A model generated the notes under the pieces. That model was not told the DNA's origin. It made no database searches and worked only from the letters and a program-made list of their open reading frames with translations. A stretch of 64,000 bases of DNA, taken from the NCBI RefSeq assembly GCF_005818865.1, contig NZ_VBRY01000005.1:62001-126000 (forward strand), given 5' to 3'. This stretch comes from Mariprofundus erugo (GTDB taxonomy: Bacteria > Pseudomonadota > Zetaproteobacteria > Mariprofundales > Mariprofundaceae). Shown in pieces: positions 23,835 through 32,794 of this stretch. Each line of letters opens with the position of its first letter. The stretch's first letter is position 1. Both the position numbers and the translations under genes were made by a program.

Positions 23835-25613
23835 CACCTGGAAGGGGGGAGGTGACTGTTTTCGTCTTAGTGGCAGGGAGATAAACAGTCGAACACCGTG
23901 TCCCGGCGTACTATGCAGGCTGTATTCGCCCTTGAGTGCATAAACCCTTTCCCGGATCGTGGTCAGTCCGACGCCGGTCGGAGACTGGCTCATATCAAAG
24001 CCGATACCATCATCGCTGATTTCAAGCTCGATCTTTTGTGTGTTTTCCAGTGCGGCTATGCGAATGCTCACATGGCTGGCTGAAGCATGGCGCATGACAT
24101 TGGTCAGGCTTTCCTGAACAATACGAAAGAGGGTTGTGTTCAGGGCATCGGAAAGGTTTTCCATGCTGCCTGCAGTGGAAAAGTCGATTTCTATTTGGGT
24201 GATTTTCCGCCAGTCAGCCATCATGGCCTGGAGACCAAGAATCAGGCCGGATGTGTCGAGCATGTCCGGATTGATGCGGGTGAGAATTTTGCGAACCAGC
24301 TCAAACAGCTGTTTGACCGTCACACTGATGTGATCGGCATGTGCAATGACACGGCCCTGGCTGGATTCACCTTTGATCATGGCGGTCAGTGTGCTGATTG
24401 CGGTCAGTGATTGCCCCAGCTCATCATGAAGCTCGTGCGAAATGAAGCGCCGCTCATCATCACTGGTGGTAATCAGGCGCTGGGTTAGCAGGCGGTTGGT
24501 TTGCTCGCGTTGCAGCAGGTGATCCGTTCGTGTGCGGACAACCCGTTGTAACCTTTGAATATGTAACGTCAGCAGTAGTGCAGTCAGCAAAAACAGGGCG
24601 ATCGTGATGCTCCATATATGCTGTTTGATTGCATCCATCAGTCCCGGCTCAGGGCGGTATATGAGCGAGTCCACCTGAAAGTTCGGCGGTAGCAGGCCAA
24701 GGCTGATGTAGGTTTCAGCAATTTTTTGCCAGCGATGGTGACTCATATAGCCGATTTGAACCACGTCGCTGAGAATCATGGCTTTCGCCTTTTTTGCCTC
24801 ATATAGCAGTTGGGCGCGCGGCAGGTGCTGGGGGTTATATTTCTGTTCGATCACATCGATGGTTTCATCGATGTGATCGAGTGCATATTGCCAGCCGCGC
24901 ATGGATGCATCTGTAAATGTCTGGGCTCGCTCGGCGTGATGGAGAACTTCATCGTTGCTGGTCACCAGAATATCACCGTAAAAATCGATGCCATAATCGG
25001 CTGGTAAAAAGAGTTGATAGTGAATGCCTTTCAGCTCCAGCTGATAGGGTTGATCAGAGATGTAGACACTGAATGCATCAGTCCGTCCGTCAATCAGGTC
25101 ATTGAGGTCCAGGCTGTTTCTGAGTCGTATAAAATCGCCCGCTCCGACACCGGCGATGGCGAGCGCTGCATCAATATGGGCACTCATACCGGGTAGCATC
25201 ATGATGCGCTTGCCGCGCAGATCAGCAAGCTTGTGGATATCAGGACGCTCAAGCGTCATCAGAGCCAGTGGGGAGTGCTGAAAAATTGCTGCCAGAATTC
25301 TGACCGGAGCACCTGCCGCAGCATCTTTCAGGATACCGGGGTCCGTGACCAGATAGTTGTAGTCGCCATTGTTGAGGCCATGGGTGATATCGGTATCCGG
25401 TTCCAGTTGTCTGATCTCGACATCAAGACCTGCATCGCGGTAGTACCCCTTCTCTTTGGCCATATAAAATCCGGCAAACTGGAATTGATGCTTCCACTTC
25501 AGTTGCAGAACTACCGGCTCGGCAGAGGCCGGAACAGATAAAAGCAGCAGCAGAGCCAGAAGCAGCGAGGTGGGGAGGAGCCGGTGAGCAGTGATGGCAT
25601 GAGTTGAGTTCAC
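23823..25613 (-). CDS. Sensor histidine kinase with periplasmic NMT1/THI5-like binding domain
   Basis: 596 residues. A cleaved signal peptide (about 1-31) is followed by an NMT1/THI5-like periplasmic ligand domain (VVLQLKWKHQFQFAGFY, AKEKGYYRDAGLDVEI) at 35-310, a transmembrane helix (333-352), a HisKA_3 dimerisation helix with ELHDELGQ (His about 396) and a NarL-type HATPase (NVMRHASASH, SDDGIGFD). Thiamine-precursor binding proteins share the N-terminal fold, so the ligand may be a pyrimidine or similar, but this is inference. No response regulator is adjacent. The last codons (A-A-D-stop) are encoded by GCTGCTGATTGA, which belongs to the dispersed repeat. Confidence 0.9.
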   Translation of the reverse strand: MNSTHAITAHRLLPTSLLLALLLLLSVPASAEPVVLQLKWKHQFQFAGFYMAKEKGYYRDAGLDVEIRQLEPDTDITHGLNNGDYNYLVTDPGILKDAAAGAPVRILAAIFQHSPLALMTLERPDIHKLADLRGKRIMMLPGMSAHIDAALAIAGVGAGDFIRLRNSLDLNDLIDGRTDAFSVYISDQPYQLELKGIHYQLFLPADYGIDFYGDILVTSNDEVLHHAERAQTFTDASMRGWQYALDHIDETIDVIEQKYNPQHLPRAQLLYEAKKAKAMILSDVVQIGYMSHHRWQKIAETYISLGLLPPNFQVDSLIYRPEPGLMDAIKQHIWSITIALFLLTALLLTLHIQRLQRVVRTRTDHLLQREQTNRLLTQRLITTSDDERRFISHELHDELGQSLTAISTLTAMIKGESSQGRVIAHADHISVTVKQLFELVRKILTRINPDMLDTSGLILGLQAMMADWRKITQIEIDFSTAGSMENLSDALNTTLFRIVQESLTNVMRHASASHVSIRIAALENTQKIELEISDDGIGFDMSQSPTGVGLTTIRERVYALKGEYSLHSTPGHGVRLFISLPLRRKQSPPPFQVAAD

Positions 25614-25802
25614 CGGGTCTCCTGTCTTTGCAGCCTGTTGATTTCGCTCGCGCCTGCATCGGGATGGTTAATCATTTGAAACTATCACAGTATAGCCAAT
25701 CCGACGGTGTTCAAACAACGGCCAATTGCATGCACCTGGCTTGTGTCGAGGTGCGATTGTTTACTATGTCTTGCACGTCGCTCATGCAGATGGTCCTGCA
25801 AT

Positions 25803-25844
25803 ATGATGGCAGTAGCCAGCTGCGCCCGTGGTAACTGCCATCAT
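25803..25844. repeat. 11-bp inverted repeat downstream of the bicupin gene
   Basis: ATGATGGCAGT (25803-25813) pairs with ACTGCCATCAT (25834-25844), loop 20 nt, 39 nt past the bicupin stop. No T-tract follows. It could end the bicupin transcript or be an operator near the promoter of the kinase gene's upstream region. Confidence 0.45.
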
Positions 25845-25882
25845 GATCGATTCCTGTTGAGATCTGTGGTTGAGCTGCTCTT

Positions 25883-26791
25883 TCAGCGAATGAATTGTAT
25901 GTCGAGGGTGCGCATATAAGTATGCAGGCCGGCATCCTGAACAGGGAATACATAGGCATCCTGATCCGATTCGTTGTGATGGGAATGCCACCATCCGGGA
26001 GGTGTGACAAATACGCTGCCGGTTGCCCACATGGCTTTGACCGGATGGATGATATTTCCTTCCGGGTCTACCTTTTTACCGATCAGGGTATAGGTGTCCG
26101 GACCTGAGAATACAGCCAGATCCAGTGCCACCGATTGGTGGCGATGTGGCTTTTGTACGGCTCCGGCCGGGAGCAGATTAAACAGTGACCACATGGTGTG
26201 GGTCATCGTTTTCGTTTTGGTACACGCGTTGTTGCCCAGAATGATGCCGACACGGTTGCGGTTCTCGCGAATGGCAATCTCTCGCAGCTTTTCAACTTCG
26301 GAACACATATACGCCTTGCTGTAAAAAGCCGGGCTGAACATCGGTCTGACGGGGGCGACCCCCATATACTGCAGTAAGGGAGCATCATGGCTCCAGTAAA
26401 GTGCACTTTCGTCATCGGCATAATGGGTTACGCCACTGTTGCAGGGCAGGGTGAATGCATCTCCCTGCTGCCAGGTGATGACGCCATCAGCCGTTTCTGT
26501 GCGGCCGGAGCCGCGCAGGACAAAGTAAACTTCAGATGTTGCAGTCACCGAGGTGGTGATCTGCTCACCGGCACAGATGCGAATATAATTGGCCAGCAGG
26601 TTGGGAGCGGTGGCCAGATAAGGGGTTTCAAGTTCAGCCGACAGGTCGAGTGCAATGACGCGTGTTTCGCCCTGTTCATACAGGCTGGCCGGGAATGGTT
26701 GAATAGGCACCTCATGAAGGTCAGGGGTTGCTGCCGAGGAGTATTCCCAGCTCACCACCTGTTGGGCCCATTGATCGTTGTGATACATCAT
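25883..26791 (-). CDS. Bicupin protein, gentisate 1,2-dioxygenase-like
   Basis: 302 residues with two cupin barrels. The first (about 80-130) has SEVYFVLRGSGRTE and WQQGDAFTLPC and looks short of metal ligands. The second (about 205-290) has KPHRHQSVALDLAVFSG and PPGWWHSHHNES, giving several His for an Fe or Mn site. This arrangement resembles the gentisate/1-hydroxy-2-naphthoate dioxygenase family, but other bicupins (isomerases, sensors) are possible. No aromatic degradation genes are near, so I leave the substrate open. ATG at 26791 or 26788, after GGGGAAACAG. Confidence 0.7.
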   Translation of the reverse strand: MMYHNDQWAQQVVSWEYSSAATPDLHEVPIQPFPASLYEQGETRVIALDLSAELETPYLATAPNLLANYIRICAGEQITTSVTATSEVYFVLRGSGRTETADGVITWQQGDAFTLPCNSGVTHYADDESALYWSHDAPLLQYMGVAPVRPMFSPAFYSKAYMCSEVEKLREIAIRENRNRVGIILGNNACTKTKTMTHTMWSLFNLLPAGAVQKPHRHQSVALDLAVFSGPDTYTLIGKKVDPEGNIIHPVKAMWATGSVFVTPPGWWHSHHNESDQDAYVFPVQDAGLHTYMRTLDIQFIR

Positions 26792-27026
26792 CTGTTTCCC
26801 CTTTGGCTGCAGAAAAAAGTATGGTCGGGACTTACCCGGACGGGGGTGTCGCGACCATGCCGATGCTGGGGGGATTGCAGGTGCTATGCAATCATGTGGA
26901 GGCAGTAATTCGCCATCGAAAGAGTCAGGTTATTCAGGCCCGCCAGGCGCTATCCCTGCCCAAACAGGTTCCAGTTCGCGGTTTACTTGCGCATCAGACG
27001 ATGTTGTTTCGCGGTGACCTTTTGTA

Positions 27027-27935
27027 TCAGAGTGATGTAGATGGGATCTCAATTTCGATACGGTCTCTTCCGTTGGATTTGGCGCGGTATAGTGCCTGGT
27101 CCCCGCGCTTTAACAGGTCGGTGATTTGACATTCATTCGGTAGCATCATCGTAACTCCAAATGATGCAGATACGGTGATTTCATCGTTCTGGTTCGGAAT
27201 GTGAATCGTTTTCACCGCTTTCCTGAGCCTCTCTGCAACCATGACGGCTGCTTCAAGGCTTGTTTCGGGAAGTACGGCCACGAACTCTTCTCCACCGATA
27301 CGACCCGTAAAATCAAATTGTCGAATTGTATTTCTGCAGACGTGTCCGACCTGCCTTAAAACGAGATCACCAATGTAATGCCCATAGCTGTCATTGATGT
27401 TTTTGAAATGATCGATATCGAAGTAGATGATGGTCAGGGGACGTACATATCGGATGGCCCGGTCTGCTTCATGTTGCAGCTTTTCCATGAAACAGGTGCG
27501 TGCATATAGCTCGGTCAGCTCATCGATGTTGGCTCTTTTTTTCAGCTCCTCCTCGAGTCTGACCTTATCCGTTCGGTCTATCAGAATCACGAGAAGAAGT
27601 GGCTCACGAAAGTTTTCAACATTCAGTTTTCCAATGCTGATTTCTGTCATGATTTCCGTACCATCGGCCAACCTTGTCGGAAAATAGTTGCCGCTCGCCC
27701 CCATAGAGCGCTGCTGTCCACTCATGACAAAGCCTCTCATGAGTGCGTCGTGTCTGGAGTGAAAGCGCTCCGGAATCAAGTCAATGATATGAAGAGTGAT
27801 ATCTTTTTCGCCAAAAGGATGTTTCAGTGACTCAATGGCATGCCGGTTGGCCGCCATGATCTCCCCGTTTGGCTTCACCAGCAGTGCGGCATCGGGCAAT
27901 GCCTCCATAAAACAGTGAACTTCTCTTACTTTCAT
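27027..27935 (-). CDS. PAS-GGDEF diguanylate cyclase
   Basis: 302 residues. A PAS domain (about 5-125) with LPDAALLVKPNGEIMAANRH is joined by a short helix (KVRLEEELKKRANIDELTELY) to a GGDEF domain (135-295). The active site is RIGGEEF, with YFDIDHFKNINDSYGH as the metal/nucleotide motif, so it should make c-di-GMP. No transmembrane helix is seen, so it acts in the cytoplasm. A lone gene between the bicupin and a hybrid kinase; the PAS ligand is unknown. Confidence 0.92.
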   Translation of the reverse strand: MKVREVHCFMEALPDAALLVKPNGEIMAANRHAIESLKHPFGEKDITLHIIDLIPERFHSRHDALMRGFVMSGQQRSMGASGNYFPTRLADGTEIMTEISIGKLNVENFREPLLLVILIDRTDKVRLEEELKKRANIDELTELYARTCFMEKLQHEADRAIRYVRPLTIIYFDIDHFKNINDSYGHYIGDLVLRQVGHVCRNTIRQFDFTGRIGGEEFVAVLPETSLEAAVMVAERLRKAVKTIHIPNQNDEITVSASFGVTMMLPNECQITDLLKRGDQALYRAKSNGRDRIEIEIPSTSL

Positions 27936-28052
27936 ATCTGATTCCTTATGGCCATGGTCGAGTTGCTCCCGCCTTACAAGTGTGCGCGCAATGGAACGGG
28001 AAGCACAACTGACAACTTAGTATCAGCTTAGCAGACAATCAGGCGAACCGGC

Positions 28053-28091
28053 TAAGGAGCAGCTGATTTTTGCCCGGGACGGCAATAAATC
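28053..28091 (+). repeat. Right-end fragment of the dispersed repeat downstream of the hybrid kinase
   Basis: GGAGCAGCTGATTTTTGCC-CGGGA-CGGCAATAAATC is a diverged right-end hairpin. It lies 8 nt past the stop of the kinase at 28100, in the same relative orientation as the other copies. Confidence 0.6.
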
Positions 28092-28099
28092 TTCGCATG

Positions 28100-30745
28100 T
28101 TAATTGTGATGATCAAAAATCGAATGAACGACATGATAGAATGCATCGGGTGTATATGGCTTTTGCAGGAATGCGGTGACTTCATGATTCAGGAAGCGGG
28201 GGCTGACCGTCTCTTTGGAGTAACCGGAAGCGATGATGACGGGGACGTCAGGGCGTAGTTTTCTGATTTCCCGGCAGCAGTTTTCGCCGCTCAGCTTCGG
28301 CATGGTCAGATCAAGAATGACCATATCGATGTGTTGCATGTGCTCTTTAAAGCGGGCGATACCGTCCTCACCATCAACAGCTTCCAGGGTGTGGATTCCC
28401 TGCTCATTCAGTAAAACGACGGCAAGTTCACGGATGCTCTCCTCATCATCAATGACCAGCACGGTTTTACCCGGATATGAGCCCATATATGGTCTTGTTT
28501 CTGTGTCGACCAGAGACGGCGTTGTCCGCTTATCGCTGACGGGGAAATAGACGGTAAAGGTCGTGCCGGATCCCGGCGCGCTGGTTAGTTTCAATGCTCC
28601 CTGATGGGCTTTGATAATGCCGAGGATAGCGCTCATGCCGAGGCCGCGTCCGGAGAGTTTGGTGGTAAAGAACGGCTCAAATATTTTCTTCTGGACCTCT
28701 GGCGACATGCCGCAGCCGTTATCCCTGACTTCGATCCACACGTATGATCCGGGGACGGGCTTGTTGGCCAGGCAGCTATCAAGCAGCGATGGCCCGGCAT
28801 CGATGACGCCGGTGGATACGTGAATCTCCCCGCGTTGATCACCAATGGCCTCTGATGCATTGATAATCAGGTTCATCATCACCTGCTGGATCTGGGCTGC
28901 ATCGCCACTGATGGAAGGGAGCTCGTTTTCCAGTTGATAGGTGAGTGTCACATGCTTGCTGATGGAGACCGAAAGCAGTTTGGTGATCTCCTGCATCATG
29001 GTTGAGAGATTGATCGGTCTGATCATGAACTTGCCTTTGCCGGCATAGGCCAGCATTTGCTTGCACAGGTCTCCGCCTCTTTCGGTGGATTCAATCACAC
29101 GCTGGAGGCGATCGTATGCCTCGCTCTGGCGGGGGATATGGCGTGACATAATAGCTGCATTGCCGAGGATGGTTGTCAGGATGTTATTGAAATCATGGGC
29201 AATACCACCAGCCAGGACGCCGAGGCTCTCCAGTCGCTGGGTATGTTCAAGGTGTTCCCTGTGCTCCCGTGCTTCCCGCTCAAGTTGTTTGCGCATGCTG
29301 ACGTTGCGATAAATGGTGTGGACTTCAATGAGTTTGCCATCTTCAATATGCGCATGGGATGAGCCTTCAACCTCAATCTGTGCCCCATCCCTGGTCACCA
29401 GTATGCTTTCAAAGAGTCCCGGGCTACCGCCGTCAGCCAGTTGTTCGAGTCGTTTAAAATGATCGATGAGGCATGGCCGTGCCACAATGGAGCTGATATT
29501 GATGCAGGCTATCTCATCCGGTGTGTAGCCCAACTCATCCATCCAGCGCTGATTCACATAGCGGATATCACCTTCAGGAGAAACGCTCTGAATCAGCTCA
29601 TCCGCCTGATTGAAGAACTCATACAGGCGCATCTCCGATATATGAAGTTGCTGGCGTGCTTTCTGTTTTTCGGCTTTCTCCTTGTTGATTTCCTGCTCAT
29701 GTACCTCAACGACCTTTTTCTCAAGCAGGTGTATGTCATGCTCAAGCCTTGCCAGTGAGTCGGCGGACTGACTTGAGATCTCAACGCCGAGGTGCTCCCG
29801 GGCAAATGCGGCCACTTCACGGGATAAACGTCGCATGCGATAGGTCAGGCCTGCGATGGCCAGGATAAAGACGAGTGCAAGGCCTGCGGATTGCAGGTTG
29901 CGCTGCTGATTGGCTACATGCAGCACTACGTTCAGCTTATCATCAATTTTCTTTTTGCTTTGCAGTGAAATGAAATGGAGTGGCAGATCAGATGATCCGT
30001 AGTCAAAAAACTCCTTACCGGTGACCAGGTATGATTTTTCGATTTCACCAAGCGGCATCCCGGGCGGCACCAGTTCGCTGTTGGAGCTGGCCAGTATGAC
30101 CGGCTCTTTGCCGGAAACATCCACCAGTGCGGTAAGGTTGGGGGCGACATCGTAACGGTGGGCGTTGGATAAAAACTCGGCATCCAGCGGGCTTGCCAAC
30201 ATCAGATAGCCCTGTAGCACCCCCTCATCATAGACCCCGGAGGTAGCCAGGACCCAGGGCTTATTGTCTATCATCGATAACATGGTCTGGCCGATGGAGT
30301 GGGTGAGCAGGTAACCCGAAGGCGGTTGCAGCGAAATCGGGATGGATCTCAGCTGGGTGCTGAATGAGTTGTGAATGGTTCCATCCGGATTGAGCAGCAT
30401 CACCAGTCTGGGGTGAACCTGGCTGCTGATCAGCGAACGACCGGGAAACCAGGCTGGTTTCCGGCGCAGATTAATCTTCAGCTCGCCGGCTTTCCCACTG
30501 TGCAGCTGCCTGATCAGGGGAGGGTAATTGGCGGCAACCCGACTGATTTGCATGAAGAACTTGATCTGGTAGTCAAATCGAAGCCGTTCGATGCGAGCCT
30601 GTTGCTTGAGTGTATCCAGCAGCTCCGATTCATAGAGTTGATAGAGTTGCCTGTTATGGTAGGTATCGATGATGAAGCTGAAGAGTGCCGCAGCCAGAAT
30701 TGTGATGATCAACAGCTTCAGGGTGAGTGGCAGCCGCTTTAGCAT
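28100..30745 (-). CDS. Hybrid sensor histidine kinase (periplasmic sensor, PAS, kinase, receiver)
   Basis: 881 residues. The TM helix at about 8-26, a periplasmic Cache-like domain (30-280) and the second TM helix (287-303) are followed by a coiled coil (340-370), PAS (372-485), HisKA with LAGGIAHDFNNI (His about 517), HATPase (DNGCGM, GRGLGMSAILGI) and a C-terminal receiver (VLVIDDEES, phospho-Asp near 812 in ILDLTMP). The gene begins 3 nt after a PstS-like periplasmic protein gene, so that protein may present the ligand to the kinase. The closest architecture in the window is the kinase at 57716, which shares the PAS-kinase-receiver core. Confidence 0.92.
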   Translation of the reverse strand: MLKRLPLTLKLLIITILAAALFSFIIDTYHNRQLYQLYESELLDTLKQQARIERLRFDYQIKFFMQISRVAANYPPLIRQLHSGKAGELKINLRRKPAWFPGRSLISSQVHPRLVMLLNPDGTIHNSFSTQLRSIPISLQPPSGYLLTHSIGQTMLSMIDNKPWVLATSGVYDEGVLQGYLMLASPLDAEFLSNAHRYDVAPNLTALVDVSGKEPVILASSNSELVPPGMPLGEIEKSYLVTGKEFFDYGSSDLPLHFISLQSKKKIDDKLNVVLHVANQQRNLQSAGLALVFILAIAGLTYRMRRLSREVAAFAREHLGVEISSQSADSLARLEHDIHLLEKKVVEVHEQEINKEKAEKQKARQQLHISEMRLYEFFNQADELIQSVSPEGDIRYVNQRWMDELGYTPDEIACINISSIVARPCLIDHFKRLEQLADGGSPGLFESILVTRDGAQIEVEGSSHAHIEDGKLIEVHTIYRNVSMRKQLEREAREHREHLEHTQRLESLGVLAGGIAHDFNNILTTILGNAAIMSRHIPRQSEAYDRLQRVIESTERGGDLCKQMLAYAGKGKFMIRPINLSTMMQEITKLLSVSISKHVTLTYQLENELPSISGDAAQIQQVMMNLIINASEAIGDQRGEIHVSTGVIDAGPSLLDSCLANKPVPGSYVWIEVRDNGCGMSPEVQKKIFEPFFTTKLSGRGLGMSAILGIIKAHQGALKLTSAPGSGTTFTVYFPVSDKRTTPSLVDTETRPYMGSYPGKTVLVIDDEESIRELAVVLLNEQGIHTLEAVDGEDGIARFKEHMQHIDMVILDLTMPKLSGENCCREIRKLRPDVPVIIASGYSKETVSPRFLNHEVTAFLQKPYTPDAFYHVVHSIFDHHN

Positions 30746-30748
30746 CCG

Positions 30749-31720
30749 TTATTTCCAGTGATCAGGTTCGCCGGTCAGCTCATCTCCCTGGAAGTGCCAG
30801 CCCTGTTGACGCAGCAGGGAGGCGGGAACAAGGTGGAAATGAGCAGGCAGTGTATCGGCTTGCTTCAGAAGGTACTGGATTAATTCCTCGGCCAGTCTGT
30901 TTTTTGCAGGGTCACTGCTCCATGAGGTAAGATTGTAGGTTCGGTAGAGAGGGTAGCGGGTGGATGCAATTTCATCCGGGTAGGCGCCGTCGATGGCCAC
31001 TGTTCGTACGCTGTGCTTGCTGTTGAATGTCTGAATCATCCACTCTGTTTCATAACCGATGGCCTGCTTATCCATGGCAACGGTTCGGATCATGTCCGAA
31101 ATGGCCCCTACCTCCATCAGGTCAGGACTGAAATCGTCTTCATGCTCGAGCAGTAGTCGCCAGTGACCGGGTCTTTGTTTGCAGTGCAGGCGTCCGATCG
31201 GATGAATCAGTCCGTCGATCTGACTGCCCACAACCTCACCCCAGTTATAGAGGTTGCCTGAAAAAATATCCCTGGCCTGAGCGAGTGAAATGGTCCGGGT
31301 GTGATTCGCTGTTGGAACAATCAGGGCGATCGGGGCAATGCCGATCGTGTGCCATGTCAGTCCGGGTAGGCGGTCGTTTTCGGCTGGCGGGCAGCAGAAG
31401 CCTCCGATATCAACGCTCTTTTTGTCGATGTTGCCGGCAGAGATACCGCAAGTACCTTTGCCGGTTACGATGGTCAGATGATGGTCTCTGGCATAGGTGT
31501 TAATCAGCGGCAGCATGCTGTCATAAAGTTGCTGATCCAGTGACAGAACGATGTCGGCATCAACGCCCTGATCGTAGACAACAGGCTGTTGTATCCATTG
31601 TGTTGATTTGCCTGTGTAAACCTTTTCCGGTGAGGTGAATGTCGGAATATCACGGGGAGCTGCCTGGAGAGAGGCAGGAAGCAGGGAGGAAAGTAACATC
31701 AGCATGTAAAGCAGTTTCAT
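30749..31720 (-). CDS. Periplasmic PstS-like substrate-binding protein
   Basis: 323 residues from the ATG at 31720, which follows AAGGGGGCGGACTC. A signal peptide (cut about residue 20, SLQAAP) precedes a phosphate-binding-type fold: VTGKGTCGISAGNIDKKSVDIGGF, SLAQARDIFSGNLYNWGEVVG and YPLYRTYNLTSW, all typical of PstS/PBP-like domains. No ABC permease or ATPase is near; instead a hybrid kinase follows after 3 nt. A sensory accessory role is therefore more likely than transport. The ligand is probably an oxyanion, but this is inference. Confidence 0.85.
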   Translation of the reverse strand: MKLLYMLMLLSSLLPASLQAAPRDIPTFTSPEKVYTGKSTQWIQQPVVYDQGVDADIVLSLDQQLYDSMLPLINTYARDHHLTIVTGKGTCGISAGNIDKKSVDIGGFCCPPAENDRLPGLTWHTIGIAPIALIVPTANHTRTISLAQARDIFSGNLYNWGEVVGSQIDGLIHPIGRLHCKQRPGHWRLLLEHEDDFSPDLMEVGAISDMIRTVAMDKQAIGYETEWMIQTFNSKHSVRTVAIDGAYPDEIASTRYPLYRTYNLTSWSSDPAKNRLAEELIQYLLKQADTLPAHFHLVPASLLRQQGWHFQGDELTGEPDHWK

Positions 31721-31867
31721 GAGTCCGCCCCCTTGAAAGTAGTTACATAAACTCATGCCGTCATACAGTCCCGGTTACTAACAAGTACGCTGCCAAAATC
31801 AGGTGGTAAAAGCAATGTCGAGCCGTCGTGATGAAGCGGGGATGGCGCAGAAGGTGCGCATGGATAC

Positions 31868-32045
31868 TTTCCACAGATCCTGTGGAAAACTCTGGGGACA
31901 AACTGGCAGGGGTATTGTGTTTGTTACGTTTTCCGGCTCCTGCATACATGTTGACTAATAATTGTGCATATCAGATTAATCTATATGAAATAATTGTTTG
32001 TGCTATTTTTATAATGTTAATTATAGTTTTATTCGCTAACTTGCT
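31868..32045. promoter_or_regulatory. Intergenic segment with DnaA-box-like palindrome and very AT-rich block
   Basis: TTTCCACAG-ATC-CTGTGGAAA (31868-31888) is a perfect palindrome; TGTGGAAAA and the nearby TGGGGACAA resemble degenerate DnaA boxes. From about 31955 to 32040 the sequence is unusually AT-rich, with TATAAT on the minus strand near 32027. This is the upstream region of the PstS-like gene, so promoter and operator functions are the simplest reading; an origin-like element is the alternative. No gene is seen in 31721-32217. Confidence 0.4.
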
Positions 32046-32184
32046 GACGATGCCCCTTCGCCCTGGCGGGCGGTGGAAAAATACGATAAATTCCGATTGA
32101 AAAGAGGGGGCGGAGCTGATAGTGAGATATCGATCAGCGGGTTTGCTGCAAGTGATTGCAAAGGCCAAAGCCTTGCGTTGATCT

Positions 32185-32220
32185 TGATGGCCAGGAGGGC
32201 AATAAATCAGCAGCTCTTTA
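32185..32220 (+). repeat. Right-end fragment of the dispersed repeat at the Gre-factor stop codon
   Basis: TGATGGCCAGGAGGGCAATA then AATCAGCAGCTCTTTA matches the right end of the family and overlaps the TAA stop of the gene at 32218. Confidence 0.75.
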
Positions 32221-32727
32221 GTAGATCTCAACGATTTCATAGCTGCGCAACTTTCCGGCGATGGTGATATGGATCTCATCTCCGGCGCTGTGGTTTAGCA
32301 GCGCCTGGCCAAGCGGTGATCTGGGGGTGATAACCGTAACCTCGAGGCCATGATAGGGGACTTTAAGGCCACCGGCCTCCGGCGATAACCAGAGCAGTTG
32401 CTGCTTTGCCTCTTCATCGGCAAGCAAAACCAGTGATGAGAGGCCGATGTTCGTGTTGGCAGTCGGTTTCAGTCGCTTGAAGTATTCCAGTGCACGCACA
32501 ACCTCAAGCAGGCGTGTTCCCTGGCCCTGCGCCAGATAGGATGCCTCCAGCGCCATGGTTTCATATTTGCTCGAGCCAAGACAATCGCCATGGGTAGCCG
32601 TGTCCCGTGCCAGTGCTACAGCCTGTTCAAGGATCGATAAATCGGTACGTAGCCGTGTTTGTATCAGGGTGAGAATATCGTGTTTATGAATGACCATTGC
32701 GGCGAAATATGCATATTGGCCGATCAA
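32218..32727 (-). CDS. GreA/GreB-family transcription elongation factor-like protein, TTG start
   Basis: 169 residues from the TTG at 32727, chosen for AGGAAAG at 4-7 nt; the first ATG (32697) has no SD. The N-terminal coiled coil (about 15-85) lacks the two acidic tip residues in an obvious form, and the C-terminal FKBP-like domain is clear (SSLVLLADEE, ITPRSPLGQALLNHSAGDEI, GKLRSYEIVEIY). GreA/GreB rescue paused RNA polymerase; Rnk and other relatives share the C-terminus. I cannot decide between a true cleavage factor and a relative. The stop codon adjoins a repeat fragment. Confidence 0.78.
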   Translation of the reverse strand: MIGQYAYFAAMVIHKHDILTLIQTRLRTDLSILEQAVALARDTATHGDCLGSSKYETMALEASYLAQGQGTRLLEVVRALEYFKRLKPTANTNIGLSSLVLLADEEAKQQLLWLSPEAGGLKVPYHGLEVTVITPRSPLGQALLNHSAGDEIHITIAGKLRSYEIVEIY

Positions 32728-32794
32728 ATGTCTTTCCTGTGCATCAGGGCGACGATAGCCTGATGAAGTACATCAGTTCCGGAGGAGAAGAGAG

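Noticed and set aside
26820-27129. Plus-strand frame between the bicupin and GGDEF genes
   Set aside because: It runs into the antisense of the GGDEF gene, has no Shine-Dalgarno and no family pattern; the gap 26792-27026 is probably promoter sequence.
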